Below, one piece after another: positions 47,155 through 57,986 of a stretch of 64,000 bases of DNA (position 1 is its first letter; each line of letters begins with the position of its first letter). The stretch is from Epiperipatus broadwayi. Lineage: Eukaryota > Onychophora > Udeonychophora > Euonychophora > Peripatidae. Location: positions 2,358,001 through 2,422,000 of the forward strand of contig JAQFVV010006221.1 in NCBI GenBank assembly GCA_028023455.1, written 5' to 3'. The position numbers and the translations under genes are program-made. The notes beneath the pieces were generated by a model. It ran no database searches. It was not told the origin of the DNA and saw only the letters and a program-made list of their open reading frames with translations.

Positions 47155-47878
47155 ATACTTTAAGCTTAAAACAACAGATGCACATTTTATTATCATATTG
47201 CAAATCTACAAACCACAAAACTTCTAACAATGAAAGCAAAATCTTTACATAATAACAAGATAATGAAAGTAATAAAAATGTACTAAAATGCCTAAAATGC
47301 AAATATATCAAAATTTATGTCTTTATGCATATTTTAAAACAAAACAATAAAGCAAATAAATTAAAATAAAACCTTTAACATATCATTAAAATTAATAAGA
47401 AATTTGGACTATCTAGAACAAGTAAGTAATATAAAAACTAAGAGTTATAAAAAAAAAAGCAGGATAGAGGGGAGAATGCTTTAACAACTAATAATAAAAC
47501 CATCTCTGAAAAAAACAACAATTATATATAATGATTTAAAAGAAAAATATCCCAATGTTTAAAATGTAGAAAAATAGAGTTTCATATTTTTTTCATGATA
47601 AAACAACTTAACAAAAAACTATTTAATGCCTGATGTTTTCAGAATACCAATCATTAGTTAAAATAAATACAATTAAAAAATAAGCAAATATAATTTTTAA
47701 ACTGTAAACTGCATATACACCTGAAAAAAAGTGAAGACTTAAAATTACTAAAACAAATAAAACTCATTTTTTCAGTTTCAATATCAGTCAAAAATTTTAC
47801 TAAAGACCACTATGAAAAGATGGAAAGTTTAGTAGAAGTGATGCAAGGTAATATAGAAAAGATAATCTACTGATGTAT
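47155..47878. other. AT-rich sequence, no gene seen
   Basis: Nothing recognised. Confidence 0.5.
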
Positions 47879-48397
47879 ATTTATAAATATGCAACTTTTT
47901 TTGCATGCGTTAGTGAAGCTATAATTATATTATAATGTGGTCTGTTTAGCACTTTCGAAATTTAATGTTCGGATCTCATACTCATAGCTTTGTGAATGAA
48001 GACTGTTGTGGTTTATTGTACACATATGCAAATGAGTTTGAATTTTTAATTAGTTAGTCCATTGTTTAGAGAGAGCAACGCATGCCTCTCTTCTATTAAT
48101 GGCACTGAGATCATTTGCTATGTAAAAAGCTTCTTTAACTTTTCTTTTGGCACCACTCTTCTCTGTACAAATTAATAGAAGACAGGCATGCTTTGCTCTT
48201 TCCAAACAATGGACTAACTCATTAAAAATTCAAACTCATTTGCATATGTGTGCAATAAATCACAACAGTCTTCATTCACAAAGCTATGAGTATGAGATTC
48301 AAACATTAAATCTCAAAAGCGCTAAGCAGACCTATTACACATTATAATATAATTATGGCTTCACTAACACATACAAAAAAAGTCGCATATTTATGAT
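47879..48397. mobile_element. Penelope-like element 3' ends in a head-to-head palindrome
   Basis: A 519-base palindrome with centre near 48139. Both arms encode, reading outward, the end of a GIY-YIG-type endonuclease. The right arm has INRRQACFALSKQW at about 48168-48210. The left arm (minus strand) has INRREACVALSKQW preceded by a K-EAF-IA type block reaching to about 48147. The same segment occurs at 51368-51619. Downstream sequence, with CTATGAGTATGA and AAAGCGCT, is shared with the 51.7 kb copy. Inverted and partial tandem copies are a known habit of PLEs. Confidence 0.72.
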
Positions 48398-48996
48398 TAC
48401 AATTTTTACTAGTGAAGAGAAAAACAGTTTATGATGTATATTTACCAGGATATGACAAAATGGGTTTTTCCAAATTTTCATACGAGATCTCATCAATTTT
48501 TGGAGGAATGGTTTGAAACCAAAAACAAAATTTTTTAAATAAACACCAAATAAGATTAAAGTAAATGAAATTTTCATAACAGTTATATTAAAATTTAGAT
48601 AACGAGTTCATTATAGAAGGTTACACAATTGAGAAATGTTTGACATGTTATCACTTCATTGAGAAATTACTCTTAATAAAATGGTAAATCTATTACATTG
48701 TAAATTCTATACTACAGAAATTAAAAAGATAAAGACTTTGATATCAATTTAGAAATATAAACATGTGCAAATAGTATGCAGTTGTCTCAGAGGCAATCAG
48801 AAAACAAAATCCTTTTTACAAAATAAATAAATCAATAAAATAATAAAAAGATTAGAAAAATTAAATCAGTTAAAAAACAAAAAACAAGAAGCAAATGAAT
48901 TATCAATTAGTGACCAAAAAAGTTTAAAAAAAGAAGAAGAAAATATTGTAAAAATTCAAAAACAAATAAAAGTATAAGTGATAGAGAATATCAAAT
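48398..48996. other. AT-rich sequence, no gene seen
   Basis: Nothing recognised. Confidence 0.5.
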
Positions 48997-49159
48997 CATA
49001 TTAAAAGTGCTAAACATCACACGATCACCATTTCTTATGCTTACACAAGCTGTTTACACGGAGGCTAAACTCTCCATACAGTAGCGCCACCAGTGCAAGG
49101 CAGAATAATCAATGGTTGTAAGAAGGTTTGTGCATAAAATTCCTATCTACTGTCTACTC

Positions 49160-49217
49160 ATCCAATATCACAGACTAATTTCTAGCTTGTGGCTTTCATC
49201 AGTAAGAAGCCTTGGAT
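49160..49217 (-). ncRNA. Family A hammerhead ribozyme motif
   Basis: Minus strand core CTGATGA, helix II AGC/GCT with loop CACAA and A·A at 10.1/11.1, GAAA, TTAGTC. All invariant core bases are present. Inner helix I has two mismatches, outer helix I (ATCCAA/TTGGAT) is intact. Confidence 0.65.
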
Positions 49218-49340
49218 CAGAAAGCACTGCACTTAGATCTTAGGATCTAATGCAACCCTCCAGCAACCACCTTTTACCTTATTAGCTAACTACAGTAATG
49301 TTTTCAATTCAAGCTCATTAGCTTGTATATTTGTATAGAT

Positions 49341-49393
49341 TTGAACCTGCTGATGAAAACCACAAGCTACAAACTACTCTGGGGATATTGGAT
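49341..49393 (+). ncRNA. Family A hammerhead motif, degenerate
   Basis: Core CTGATGA at 49350-49356 is intact but GAAA reads CAAA and the helix I 5' strand has been replaced. Probably inactive. Confidence 0.5.
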
Positions 49394-49503
49394 GAGTAGG
49401 CACTAGATAGGGATTTTATGCACAAACGTTCTTGCATCCATTGACTCTGGCTTGCACTGGTGGCGCTACTGTATAGAGAGTTTAGCCTCTTAACATATTA
49501 AAA

Positions 49504-50010
49504 ATGATTTATCCAAATAGTATTAACAAATATTTATTTATAAAAGCGATGAAATATAGTAAATTAAATCACTAGCCTTGAAAAATAGTTTAAAATAAAT
49601 TGACTGCCTTGTTTTAAATTCATGACCTTCAGAATAAAAGTGATATATCTTAGATTTGATGAAAAATGTCTTTTTTCAAATAGAAAATATATAGTTAAAC
49701 TAGCCAGGTGTCTGATTATTGGTATATAAATAGCTATCTAACAACTTTCAAACGTTAAAACAATAAAGAACATCTAATATCTTCAATACTACAATAATTC
49801 TTTGTCTTCTACATTTCTTTATGGAAAGCAGTCTATTGGAAAGACTTTACCTTACAGTGGATTATTTAATGGATGTGTTCTTGTCACTAAAAAAAAGTTT
49901 TCACATATTTATAATTACGGTTTTTCCTAAAATAAAAAGATTTAATGGTTTTTTTAAACAAATTTTATTAAATTTTAGAATTTTTTTTTTTTCAAAACTA
50001 ATGTAGATAA
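49504..50010. other. AT-rich sequence, no gene seen
   Basis: Nothing recognised. Confidence 0.45.
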
Positions 50011-50250
50011 TTCTATACAAGCCCATAAAGTGCATTGGTGGTTGAGAGGTCAGCTTGGCTGACTGCCTTGCACTTGCAGGCAGTTGCCCGGTTGCGGGTT
50101 CGCGTCCAATTCTATATAAGTCCATAAAGTGCATTGGTGGTCGAGAGGTCAGCGTGACTGCCTGCCTTGCACTTGCAGGCAGTTGCCCGGGTTGCGGGTT
50201 CGCGTCCCGGCCGATGCTATGACACTTAAAAAAAAAAAAGTCCATAAAGT
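50011..50250 (+). mobile_element. Tandem pair of tRNA-derived SINEs
   Basis: Two SINE heads starting GCATTGGTGG at 50032 and 50131. The first lacks the 3' body and tail (ends at GCGTCC, 50107). The second is complete with GATGCTATGACAC and a poly-A tail. The flank AG(C/T)CCATAAAGT occurs three times (before each copy and after the second), and TTCTATA(C/T)AAG precedes both heads. That pattern fits a tandem duplication of flank plus SINE, or a second insertion using the same target. The B-box GCGGGTTCGCGTCC is well preserved in both. Confidence 0.85.
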
Positions 50251-51340
50251 GTTTTTTTTTTTTATATGATTATATTTTAATAAATACTTTTTCAGTACAT
50301 ATAGACAAACATATATATAAATATTGTGGGGAAAATATTTTTTACTTCCTGATTGCATCTTCCTGAGAATTATAAAATTATATCTAATTACTAAGGAATA
50401 ATGTTTTAGTATTATTTTCTTAGGGATCACTAATCCGGATCTCCCTAGGGAAAAATTTAGATTGCAAAATGATAATTGAATTTTTAACATTGTTCTTGCC
50501 TTAGTAATTATTTGTTTACATATTGTATCGCAATAAAATAATAATATTAATATTAATAGTTTGTTTTAAAACAAATAAACAAAAACATCACCATTAAAAA
50601 AATATTGCAGTTTTGAAAAATTAAATAATAATCAAAAGATTTATTACTTAGAAATTCATAAGAAATTCGAGTACTTTAGAAGTGAAACAATGCCAGGAAT
50701 CAATGGTCTTGATTTCTAGAGTTTAACAAAAATGAAAAAAGATTGATGGAGGAAATGAGAAATAGAAACTAATATATTAAGAAAAAAGTATAGTTTAATG
50801 AAAAGTTTTGTAAAGAATGGTGAGTGAAACCAAAAACGAAGAACGGAAAAGATTAACATTGCTGGATGATATAAGAGATTGGACAATGAAAAGAATGTCC
50901 ATTGGACATAATACTGTTGATGATGATGATTAAATCACATAAGCATGGAATAAGAATTAAGTAAAGAACAATATCATTCTTAAAAAAATTTTTGAAATCG
51001 TTTCTAACCTAAAATCTAAGTCTATCTTTTTTTTCAAATAAGTTTAATAGTGATCTATCATATAAATTTTAAGCATCTTTTCTTTTTAATTCTATTAATA
51101 TTTTTATCTTTTTTTAAAGACAATTTTCATAATTTTAATAATTTTTTCAAGAAATGAAATGGGATGATTTCCCCAATCATAAAAACTGTACAGCACTATT
51201 GAATGACGCAAAAACAAAATCTTTAAAAACAACAGCAGTAAATTGATTTTAAAAACAATATACTATATAAATTTGCATACATTACTGTGATATCCACTAA
51301 CTATTAGTGAAAAGAGCTATGAAATGGGAGCATACAATTC
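50251..51340. other. AT-rich sequence, no gene seen
   Basis: Nothing recognised. Confidence 0.5.
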
Positions 51341-51730
51341 CTGAAAGCGCTAAGACTAGGACCAACATTGCTCAACAGAATGGCTCAGCACAAATACCTC
51401 TACAATAAAACTAAAACCAAACAGGAAGGCAATTCCATCTTTTTTGAGCATGGAAAAACAACAGGCCATAAATTCGAACCCACATCTGCCAACATCGTTT
51501 GCTCAGCAAGACACTATGCTAAACACAAGATTAGAGAAGCATTTCATATAGCAAGCGATCCTAAGTCTATTAACAGAAAAGAAGCCTGCTTTGCCCTGTC
51601 CCGAAAATGGCAGTTATAAATTATTTACATCACTTTGCATAAATTTCCTTTTCTACAATGCAGTTTTAACAACAGCAACTATGAGTATGAAAGCAAGAAG
51701 TCTCTTGAAAGCGCTTAGCTAAAGTAAATT
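51341..51730 (+). mobile_element. Penelope-like element 3' fragment
   Basis: Endonuclease C-terminus (51368-51619) followed by a 3' untranslated region with CTATGAGTATGA and GAAAGCGCTTAGC. These are shared with the palindromic copy at 47879-48397. A GAAAGCGCTAAG block also precedes the frame at about 51344. No reverse transcriptase part is present. Confidence 0.7.
51368..51619 (+). pseudogene. PLE GIY-YIG endonuclease C-terminal fragment
   Basis: An 83-residue frame with the C-terminal signature of the GIY-YIG endonuclease domain of Penelope-like retroelements: SIFFEHGKTTGHKFE (the H...TGH block), a variable strand, then HKIREAFHIA (helix with the conserved Glu) and SINRKEACFALSRKW (the INR...L...W tail). 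The N-terminal GIY and YIG strands and the whole reverse transcriptase are missing, so this is a 5'-truncated copy and cannot act on its own. The start is set only by the first in-frame ATG. The family assignment rests on the order TGH, EA-I, INR, W. Confidence 0.75.
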
Positions 51731-51739
51731 AATATTTTT

Positions 51740-52369
51740 TATATTAAAGTAAATTAATATTTTGCGTTTAATTATATATATTACTTGCTTCATTATCTGT
51801 GCATACTGCACATATATATATAGTAAGCTTATTTATTGTTATACAGCTTCATTAATTGTTTATAAAACGCAAGCTTAGAATTAACAGAGAAAGAAACAAC
51901 AATAACAAATCACAGGAGGTATGTATAAAATTAATAGTGTAAAATCTTATTAAAGCTTAAAATTATAGCTCCAGATATTAAAATGTTAGTATCAATTGTG
52001 ATAAGATAATATTAGCAATCAAAATTATCTCTAACAACTATCATTATATTTATTGTCTAGTTATTTCAAACTGTCTTTGGTAAGAACAATTAATATTCAA
52101 AAGTTGTTGTCCTGAATTTCAAACTGTCTTTGGTAATGCCTCTAAAAATACTGATTTCCAACTGAGAAAACTAGAAAGTATTAATTTGGTTAATTAAATA
52201 GCTGGTACTTTGCATATATTATAGAGTTCAAATATAAACTGGTTAAACAGATAAACTATATATCTATTTTTTAGGTGATAATTTTATTAGATTGCTTTAT
52301 GAGTATCCTTCTATTTAATACATGTGCAAATGATTTTTTTGTGCAGAACCAATAATAATTTCATTATCT
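51740..52369. other. AT-rich sequence, no gene seen
   Basis: A short duplicated block (TTTCAAACTGTCTTTGGTAA at about 52066 and 52119) is present. No gene. Confidence 0.5.
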
Positions 52370-52899
52370 GGTGGTGGTGTGATGGTAATTGTAGTAATGG
52401 TGGTGGTACTACTATTACTACTACTACTACTACTATCACTGTACTACCACTACTACACCACTACTACTACCACCACCACCACTACTACTACTACTACTAC
52501 CACTACCACTACTATTTCTACCACCACTACTACTACCATTACTACTATTGCTATTGCCACCACCACCACTACTACTACTACAACTACTACTACTATCACC
52601 ACTACTACTACTACTACTACTACAACAATGAATACTACTACTACCACTTCTATTACTACCACTACTTCTACTACTACTTCTGCTATTACCACCACCACCA
52701 CTACTACTACAACTACTACTACCACCACTACTACTACTACCACTACTATTACCACCACTACTACTACAACTACTACTACTACCACCACTACCACTACTAC
52801 TACCACTACTACTACTACCACTACTATTACTACTGCTACTATCACCACCATTACTACTACAACTACTACTACCACCACCCTTACTACTACCACCACAAT

Positions 52900-52931
<32 letters not shown>

Positions 52932-52964
52932 TCACTACTACTACCTTCCTCCTCCTGTTACTAT

Positions 52965-52999
<35 letters not shown>

Positions 53000-53027
53000 A
53001 TATTACTACTACTAATAAAAATAATAA
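52370..53027. repeat. Degenerate TAC/ACC triplet array
   Basis: About 650 bases almost wholly of ACT, ACC, ACA and ATT triplets in one strand, strongly CT/CA-biased on the plus strand. Long open frames on both strands (poly-Thr, poly-Tyr/His, poly-Val) follow from the absence of stop triplets in the repeat and are not genes. Confidence 0.93.
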
Positions 53028-53848
53028 TTCAATGTATTAAATCATTAGATTCTGTCGGCTTGCAGATAAAGTCTAATTATGAAATATTTTATAATCACTA
53101 TAATTAAAATGAAAAATATGCATTCACATAAGAAAATATATATACAGTAAACACAGTAAAATATTTTTACATATATACTTTTGTTTTGATTAATAGATAT
53201 CCTTATGTTAATAAAAGACATTATGTAACAATTATTTCTAAATTTAGCAATGTAAAATGTTATCATGTTTTAAACTCATGTCCCAAAGGAGGCTTAGATA
53301 TTGTTCCAACTTAACACTAATAAAAACCTACATTTTCTTTGTATAAAATCGAATAATTAACATTATGATGCTGACAATAATAATTGCAATAATTTTGAAA
53401 TAAATTTAACTCTTTAAAATGAGTGTTATCAGAATAATGATTATTCTTTGCATAACCATATAAGATTTGTAATCACAATAATGATGGATGTCCGTATTAA
53501 ATAAATATAAAAAAATAGGAATTGTAAAAAAAAGAAGTTGAAAATTTTGAAGGGAATGCCATGACTCATGATAACATTTTACTGTTTTATAGATTTCTTA
53601 TTGCTTTAGCTAAAGTACAGCATTTTTATATTTTAAAAGAAGATTAATTACTTGTTAGCTACTGATGTGAGTCAATTTTATTACGTTTAAAAATGAATAA
53701 AATGATAATAATTGACATATTCCTGATATTTATTATACCAAACCACCATTTCAATATAAGAATTATTTATTAGACAAAAAGACAATGGCACTTTATAAAG
53801 TATGCTGCCTAGGATTTAAATATTTGCTATTAAAGACAAACTTTAATT
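53028..53848. other. AT-rich sequence, no gene seen
   Basis: Nothing recognised. Confidence 0.5.
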
Positions 53849-54230
53849 CAGTGGTTTCCAACATTTTTGGTTCCTTTACCCCTGTGATTTCTAGTAAATT
53901 ATCCAAAATACTCCCTATTTATTATAATAAGAAATAAACTGTAATTAGTTTATATAAAAACTTTATTCCCTAAAACAAATCTTAAACACTCATTTTGAGT
54001 TATCTGACATTGCAGTGAGAGAACGTCACTGTGTTCATGTACAAAAAGACCTGAAGTGGTGCTAGAGAGAGACAAAACCAACATGGAATAGCCCAGAAAT
54101 ATTGATAACATAATTAATTTTGGAATATATTTATACCATAAGGTACTTATTTACTTACTATTAACTGTACCCTCTGGGCAAGCTTACCATGTCCTCTTAA
54201 GATAAGGGTACCCCAGGCTGGGAACCTCTG
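53849..54230. mobile_element. hAT-type MITE
   Basis: Ends CAGTGGTTTCCAACATTTTT and AGGCTGGGAACCTCTG form the CAGTGGTTCCCAAC-type inverted termini typical of hAT elements, followed inside by GGTTCCTTTACCCC and its counterpart GTACCCC. The flanking 8-mers CTTTAATT and TTTTAACT agree at 6 of 8 positions, as expected for an old 8-bp hAT duplication. Non-coding, 382 bases. Confidence 0.78.
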
Positions 54231-56762
54231 TTTTAACTTATTCTAGAATATATTTTACAGTTGGGTATCTTTTTTAAAGCTGATTAAAGACCAAACTCAA
54301 CAATTCTTAATGCTATCGATGTTCTGCCAAAATACTACTTAGAGATTATTACAATTGAGATTCAATAAATCTAAAAGATTCGTTTAAATACAACATTAGA
54401 CAATTATTATAAATTTAAATTTTTAAATATATGTAAATAATATTTTTTAAAAATTCTCATTTATTTTAATGTATAATTTAGTGCAAATAACAATATATTA
54501 ACAAGTGTCTTTAAAATAAATAAATAGAAATTAGCATAAAGAAATAATTAGCACTTGAAAGAATAATAACTTAAAGTGAAGAAATTATAAAAATACAAGT
54601 TAATAATTTTTTTTTTTTTAAAAAAATACTAATATTCTATTACGAAACTTTAAAAATGTTAATGATTTCATTGCTAAGAATTTTGGATAGATTTCTTTTC
54701 CTTCAATGCCAAAACTCTCTCTTTTTTAAAAGAAAATGATTTCAATTTAATAGTTTGTGCTGATTTTGTAAGAGAAAGCGTTCATTAAAACTAATGACCT
54801 GACAAAAACCTGTCATTTTTTCCGGACTAATTATTAGATTATCTATATCATGATAATTAGTTTATAAAATATTTTAAAGCGAAATTTATTATATACGAGT
54901 ATATATGATATTAGATGCTATTATTTTTAGTTCAATTTTTTTTTAATAATAATGTATTTAAGTAGCAATTTTTAAAAAAGGAAAAAAAAACTATTAAGTT
55001 TATATATATTGTAATGATCAAGTATATATAATCTGCTAACATACCAAAAGACCAAGTAGGGATTCTCAACCAGCATGCATAGCGGTATCGCTACCCCCAC
55101 GAACCTAGTTTAAACTCATACCTAGGCTTCCTAGTCTCCACTACATAATTAACACCTTTGACGTAACACAGCTTCTCTTCTTATACAGCTCATCATACCT
55201 CATAGATTCTTCTCCTCATGATTCTTTCATCGACACACCACCTTTTAGCACTAGCTATATTCTATAGGCTGAGGCATACACTTAATGATTACCGTTTATA
55301 GGACTATGTTTCTATAGCTATTACATACTTGTTAGCCTAGTTATTTAAATAGTGATCTAAAGAGTAATGGGTATACTTATTTATATAGTTTTCTAAAAAT
55401 AATTTATAGTTTTCAATAAAGATTATTTATATAGTTTCTGTAATGATTTATACAGCCCTTGCAAGTTAATTATACGTATGATTTCGTACTTTATGTACAT
55501 AGTTCCGACCTGCAATAATGAAAATACTGATTATCAATAAAATAACATTTATTAATTGAAAGAATGGGATGAACCGAGTAACTAACATTTTTGGCTATTT
55601 AAAATGAAGTAATCTATTGGTTTTCACATAAGAATATTTTAAAGTGACAGTGAGTTGGTCCATAGGTAAAGGTATATAAATACAAATCAGTCCATTATGG
55701 GTTTGAATTTAACGATTTATTATTTATATAATTTTATTCATGAAGAAACTATTGTGCATGGATTGGATTTAGGTTGTCTAGGTTATGGCTAATGTATAGG
55801 TGAAGATTACTTTTGAAAAGTGATTTGGAGCATTGCAGTCCTACATTATTTGTGGGGCATCAGTAGTTGAGAAATAACAAAAGATTGGCTTGGTGATGTT
55901 GTGGAAAGATTCACAATTAAACGTGGATGTCCCTTGCTTCAGGGGTGTCCCTGCTTCGAACCAAAAGTACATCCAAATAAAACACATGTGCATAATCTAG
56001 GATTTGGGATTGCTTAGAGTCATCAGTCATTCGCCAAACATAGTCCATGCTAATTCTGAGATTAGAGGATTGAGTACATGGAAGGGTATAGCAGGCTCTG
56101 GCCATGCTGCTTATATATAGATGAGTGACTCATGCAGAAAGTGGAGATAACAAATAATTTAATAAAAACATTGAAGCACACTATGTAACACAATTATGGA
56201 AATAAAATATATAATTTAATTAACCTTCCACCTATACTAAATCAATATAACAAATTCATTTTTTTAAGATGACATGTATCCCCATTTAACCAAGTATGGC
56301 CTTCATTAGAAGCTTGAACCCGTTCACAATAAAATATTAACTTTCAAAATTTAACTATAATATATTTAAGCCAGGGGGAATATTAATAACCCATAGTGCT
56401 GACCGATAGTTTAGTTCATATTTATTACATTGATTTAAAAAAAAATTATGGCTTGGTTTATATATATAAAATGAAAGTTGCACATATATAAACAAAATAC
56501 CGACTTTTTAAATGATTAAAATTACTTTTTACCTTATGGAAATGTCTAAATTATAATACAGAATTAATCTATTTATTTTCTCACATATTTATCGAGCATC
56601 ACTTCAGCAATACTATTTATATAAAATGTTAAACTATAATAATAACTCTCATCATTCTTCAACAATTTTTTTTTTAGCAAGTTTTTTAAGAAAGAGAGCA
56701 AAAAATATCTTTACTTGAAATAATGGGGGAAAGAAAGTGAATAACAATTAAAACACATATTG
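54231..56762. other. AT-rich sequence, no gene seen
   Basis: A GC-richer patch at 55020-55270 starts with GATTCTCAACC and GCTACCCCCA, reminiscent of a hAT end, but the other end is not seen. No gene. Confidence 0.45.
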
Positions 56763-56927
56763 TTATTTACTTTAAATATTCAAAATAAGAGTCATAGATC
56801 ACATGACTTTATCTCTTAAGCTTGTAAGTTATAAACAATGAGGATTGCCAATTCCTCTACAAGCTTTATGATAAATGCTTAGCCAGAGCCAGCACTTAAA
56901 ATATCTCTGTCAGGAACCCCTTTCCAA

Positions 56928-56970
56928 ACCTCTGACCATGGTTTCATGCTTTGGCACTCCTCAGAGAGGT
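56928..56970 (-). ncRNA. Family D hammerhead ribozyme, unit 1
   Basis: On the minus strand: helix I ACCTCT/AGAGGT (six perfect pairs), core CTGAGGA (position 7 = G, allowed), helix II GTGC/GCAT with loop CAAA (last pair G·U), GAAA, self-complementary helix III ACCATGGT, then C. Predicted cleavage is between plus 56934 and 56933 in a GUC triplet. All invariant core bases are present. Confidence 0.78.
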
Positions 56971-57351
56971 GTCAGGCTAGGTTCAGACACTAGATCTAGA
57001 AATGCCAACCCAAAGCCAAGCACTCATTTAAAAGTTATCTATTGAGTGGAAAATCTAAAATTTTCAGATATCTACATGTCTTCAAACCCATCTATCCAAC
57101 TCAAATAGCTATATGGGGCTGATAGATCTTCAGCCATACCATATAGTAGTAGTCTTAGCAATATAAAAAATTGCATAAGACTTGTGGCAGAGACTATAAA
57201 TAGGCAAAATAAGAGTCATAGATCACATGACCCTATCTCTTGAGCTTGTAAGTTATAAACAATGAGGATTGCCAATTCTTCTATAAGCTTTATGATAAAT
57301 GCTTAGCCAGAGGCAGCACTTAAAATATCTCTGTCAGGAACCCCTTCCCAA

Positions 57352-57394
57352 ACCTCTGACCATGGTTTCATGCTTTGGCACTCCTTAGAGAGGT
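57352..57394 (-). ncRNA. Family D hammerhead motif, unit 2
   Basis: Identical layout 424 bases on, but the core reads CTAAGGA (G5 lost), so probably inactive. Confidence 0.65.
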
Positions 57395-57837
57395 GTCAGG
57401 CTAGGTTCAGACACTAAAAATGCCAACCCAAAGCCAAGCACTCATTTAAAAGTTATCTATTGAGTGGAAAATCTGAAAATTTCAGACATCTACATGTCTT
57501 CAAACCCAGCTATCCAACTCAAATAGCTATATGGGGCTGATAGATCTTCAGCCATACCATATACAAGCTTAAGAGATAGGGTCATGTGATCTATGACTCT
57601 TATTTTGACTATTTATAGTCTGTCACAAGTCTTATGCAATTTTATATTGCTAAGATTACTACTATATGGTATGGCTGAAGATCTATCAGCCCCATATAGC
57701 TATTTGAGTTGGATAGCTGGGTTTGAAGACATGTAGATGTCTGAAAATTTCAGATTTTCCACTCAATAGATAACTTTTAAATGAGTGCTTGGCTTTGGGT
57801 TGGCATTTTTAGATCTAGTGTCTGAACCTAGCCTGAC

Positions 57838-57880
57838 ACCTCTCCGAGGAGTGCCAAAGCACAAAACCATCGTCAGAGGT
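57838..57880 (+). ncRNA. Family D hammerhead motif, inverted unit
   Basis: Helix I ACCTCT (57838-57843) and AGAGGT (57875-57880). Helix II GTGC/GCAC is perfect here, showing the ancestral C at 11.1. Core CCGAGGA (U4 lost), AAAA for GAAA, and CATCG for CATGG in helix III. Probably inactive. Confidence 0.62.
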
Positions 57881-57986
57881 TTGGGAAGGGGTTCCTGACA
57901 GAGATATTTTAAGTGCTGGCTCTGGCTAAGCATTTATCATAAAGCTTGTAGAGGAATCGTCAATCCTCATTGTTTATTTACTTTAA

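Larger units (their letters stand above)
48997..49503. mobile_element. Family A inverted dimer with 10-bp target duplication
   Basis: CATATTAAAA at 48997-49006 and 49494-49503 flank the element. Left arm (GGCTAAACTCTCCATACAGT) and right arm (complement, closing at 49488) are inverted and each holds an outward-reading hammerhead (49160-49217 minus, 49341-49393 plus). Central sequence matches part of the array unit. Confidence 0.78.
56763..57986. mobile_element. Family D hammerhead trimer (two direct, one inverted) in one insertion
   Basis: Two direct units (from 56781 and 57205, period 424) are followed by an inverted unit from about 57560 to 57973. Direct repeats TTATTTACTTTAA at 56763-56775 and 57974-57986 flank the whole structure, so it seems to have inserted as one multimer. 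Each unit has a hammerhead motif. Blocks such as ACAAGCTTTATGATAAATGC are shared with the family B foldbacks (ACAAGCTTTGTTTACATAAA), showing B and D are related. Non-coding. Confidence 0.8.

Noticed and set aside
49901-50490. Minus-strand frames containing QLPASARQ repeats
   Set aside because: Antisense translation of the tandem SINE pair. The repeated peptide is the tRNA-like head.
52324-53107. Long open frames on both strands (238, 242 and 160 codons)
   Set aside because: Pure triplet-repeat artefacts: poly-Thr, poly-Tyr/His and poly-Val with no complex sequence.
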